Shown here piece by piece: positions 5,203 to 6,206 of a DNA stretch of 6,206 bases. The DNA comes from Halobacteriales archaeon QH_10_70_21 (lineage in GTDB: Archaea > Halobacteriota > Halobacteria > Halobacteriales > Haloarculaceae), in NCBI GenBank assembly GCA_003021325.1, contig PXQM01000132.1, positions 1-6,206 of the forward strand, read 5' to 3'. Below the pieces are notes generated by a model that saw only the letters and a list, made by a program, of their open reading frames with translations, had not been told where the DNA came from and ran no database searches. The position numbers were made by a program, and so were the translations under genes. The first letter of the stretch is position 1, and every line of letters begins with the position of its first letter.

Positions 5203-6206
5203 ATGCCCGAGATAAACCCCACAGACCACGACATCGCGGAGCTCGGACCGAAGCTAAGGGACGTCGATGACGAACAGGAACTCGAGGAGATGCTGGCCCT
5301 CGAGAGGGGCGGCGAGGGTCGCGACCCGGTCATCACGCTCATCGAGGACCGCCTCGAGAAGGTCGGTGGCGAGGACGAGGCGGTCGACCCCGAGAGCGAA
5401 ATCCCAGATAGAGAAGAAGATCGACAACCTCGAGGAGGACGACGAGGAGACCGAGGTCGAGTACGTCCCGCCGGAGGAGAAGTATCCCGAGCTGAACCAC
5501 CCGACCAACGACAAGCAGTACGTCGAGGGGACCGTCGACGGCGAGTACCGGGACATGTGGGTCTACTGCGAGACCCAGCAGGGCGAACTCATCGACGTCT
5601 CCCGGGAGATGCTGGGGAAGGCCCGGGAGCTGATGGACGGCTACAACGACGACTACGACGAGGACGAGGACGTCATCGCGGTGCTGGTCGGCGACGGCGT
5701 CGGCGAGCTGACCGAGGAGTGTCTGGCCTACGGCGCCGACCGGGTCGTCTACCACGAACACGAGCGGCTCGAACGGTTCCGCCACCGGCCGTACACTGAG
5801 ATATTCTGCCACATGTGCCGCGACTGGGAGGCCGACTGGCGGGACTACCACGAGCCCCGCTACACGGTCTTTCCGGCGACGAACAACGGCCGGGACCTCT
5901 CTGCGCTCGTGCAGGGCGAACTCGACTCCGGGCTGGCCTCCGACTGCTCGGGGCTGTACATCGAGGCGTCGGACATCTCGAACCCGGCGAAGACCGGGAC
6001 CCCGGGGGAGACGAAGACCTTCGAGAAGGTGCTGCATATGAAGCGGCCGGACTTCTCGGGATTCGAGTACTCGACCATCCTGTGTATCGACAAGCCCCAC
6101 CGGGACTTCCATCCGCAGGGCGCCTCGGTCATCCCGGGCAGCTTCGAGATCCCCGAAGCCGAGCCCGAACCCGAGGGTGAGGTCGTCGAACACGACCTCG
6201 ATCTGC
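5203..6206 (+). CDS. etfA: Electron transfer flavoprotein subunit alpha with N-terminal extension, frame-disrupted near 5401, 3' end outside window
   Basis: The ETF alpha subunit carries the FAD and pairs with EtfB. Frame one (5203-5400, 66 residues) has a charged helical segment, IAELGPKLRDVDDEQELEEMLALERGGEGRDPVITLIEDRLEKV, part of the N-terminal extension of haloarchaeal EtfA. From about 5402 the frame changes to SQIEKKIDNLEEDDEETEVEYVPPEEKYPEL, then the ETF core: MWVYCETQQGELIDVSREMLGKARELMD (from 5555), VLVGDGVGELTEECLAYGADRVVYHEHERLERF, FPATNNGRDLSALVQGELDSGLASDCSGLYIE, LHMKRPDFSGFEYSTILC and HPQGASVIPGSFEIP. It remains open to the window end at EHDLDL. The C-terminal FAD-binding domain is not in the window. 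The junction fits a single extra base or a loss of 3n+2 bases; a second copy of the helical repeat seen in relatives may be missing. Core assignment is firm. Confidence 0.9.

Noticed and set aside
1..6206. Insertion sequences, CRISPR arrays, integrase sites or defence genes
   Set aside because: No transposase, repeat-spacer pattern, terminal inverted repeats or defence-type proteins were seen; the only repeats are short palindromes and Asp/Glu codon runs.

Overview
The window is chromosomal DNA from an extremely halophilic archaeon (class Halobacteria). The evidence is high GC with G/C-rich third positions, very acidic Asp/Glu-rich proteins, AT-rich TATA boxes standing out in GC-rich DNA, mostly leaderless or Shine-Dalgarno-free starts, and gene families typical of this class. 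All recognisable genes lie on the plus strand. The genus cannot be read from the sequence.

Layout. (1) Positions 1-835 hold the C-terminal part of an archaeal RNase J (beta-CASP ribonuclease), cut by the window start. (2) Positions 832-1857 hold idsA, an archaeal geranylgeranyl diphosphate synthase, overlapping RNase J by ATGA. (3) Positions 1858-2171 are a 314-base gap with a T-loop-like hairpin, a good TATA box at 1995-2000, a potentially structured RNA segment and a hairpin just before gltX. (4) Positions 2172-3850 hold gltX (glutamyl-tRNA synthetase), whose frame is broken near 3471. (5) Positions 3855-3876 are a perfect 8-bp inverted repeat surrounding the TATA box of the next gene. (6) Positions 3897-4226 hold a dicluster ferredoxin of the Sulfolobus zinc-ferredoxin type. 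(7) Positions 4355-5202 hold etfB, with its frame broken near 4907. (8) Positions 5203-6206 hold etfA, with its frame broken near 5401 and running off the window end.

Functionally there are three blocks. The first couples RNA turnover (RNase J) with isoprenoid chain elongation for archaeal ether lipids. The second is glutamate charging for translation. The third is an electron-transfer module: a soluble ferredoxin followed by the two ETF subunits. ETFs take electrons from acyl-CoA or other flavin dehydrogenases and pass them to a membrane oxidoreductase. A FixC/ETF-quinone oxidoreductase gene would be expected just beyond the right edge.

The most striking anomaly is that three consecutive large genes (gltX, etfB, etfA) each carry one frame break, while the protein on both sides of each break is well conserved. 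In gltX and etfB a block of residues expected from relatives also seems to be absent at the break. Because gltX is expected to be essential, assembly or sequencing error is the simplest explanation. No wholly new system is evident. The items most worth following up are the leader upstream of gltX, the inverted repeats that enclose TATA elements, and the ferredoxin that has lost all four zinc ligands.
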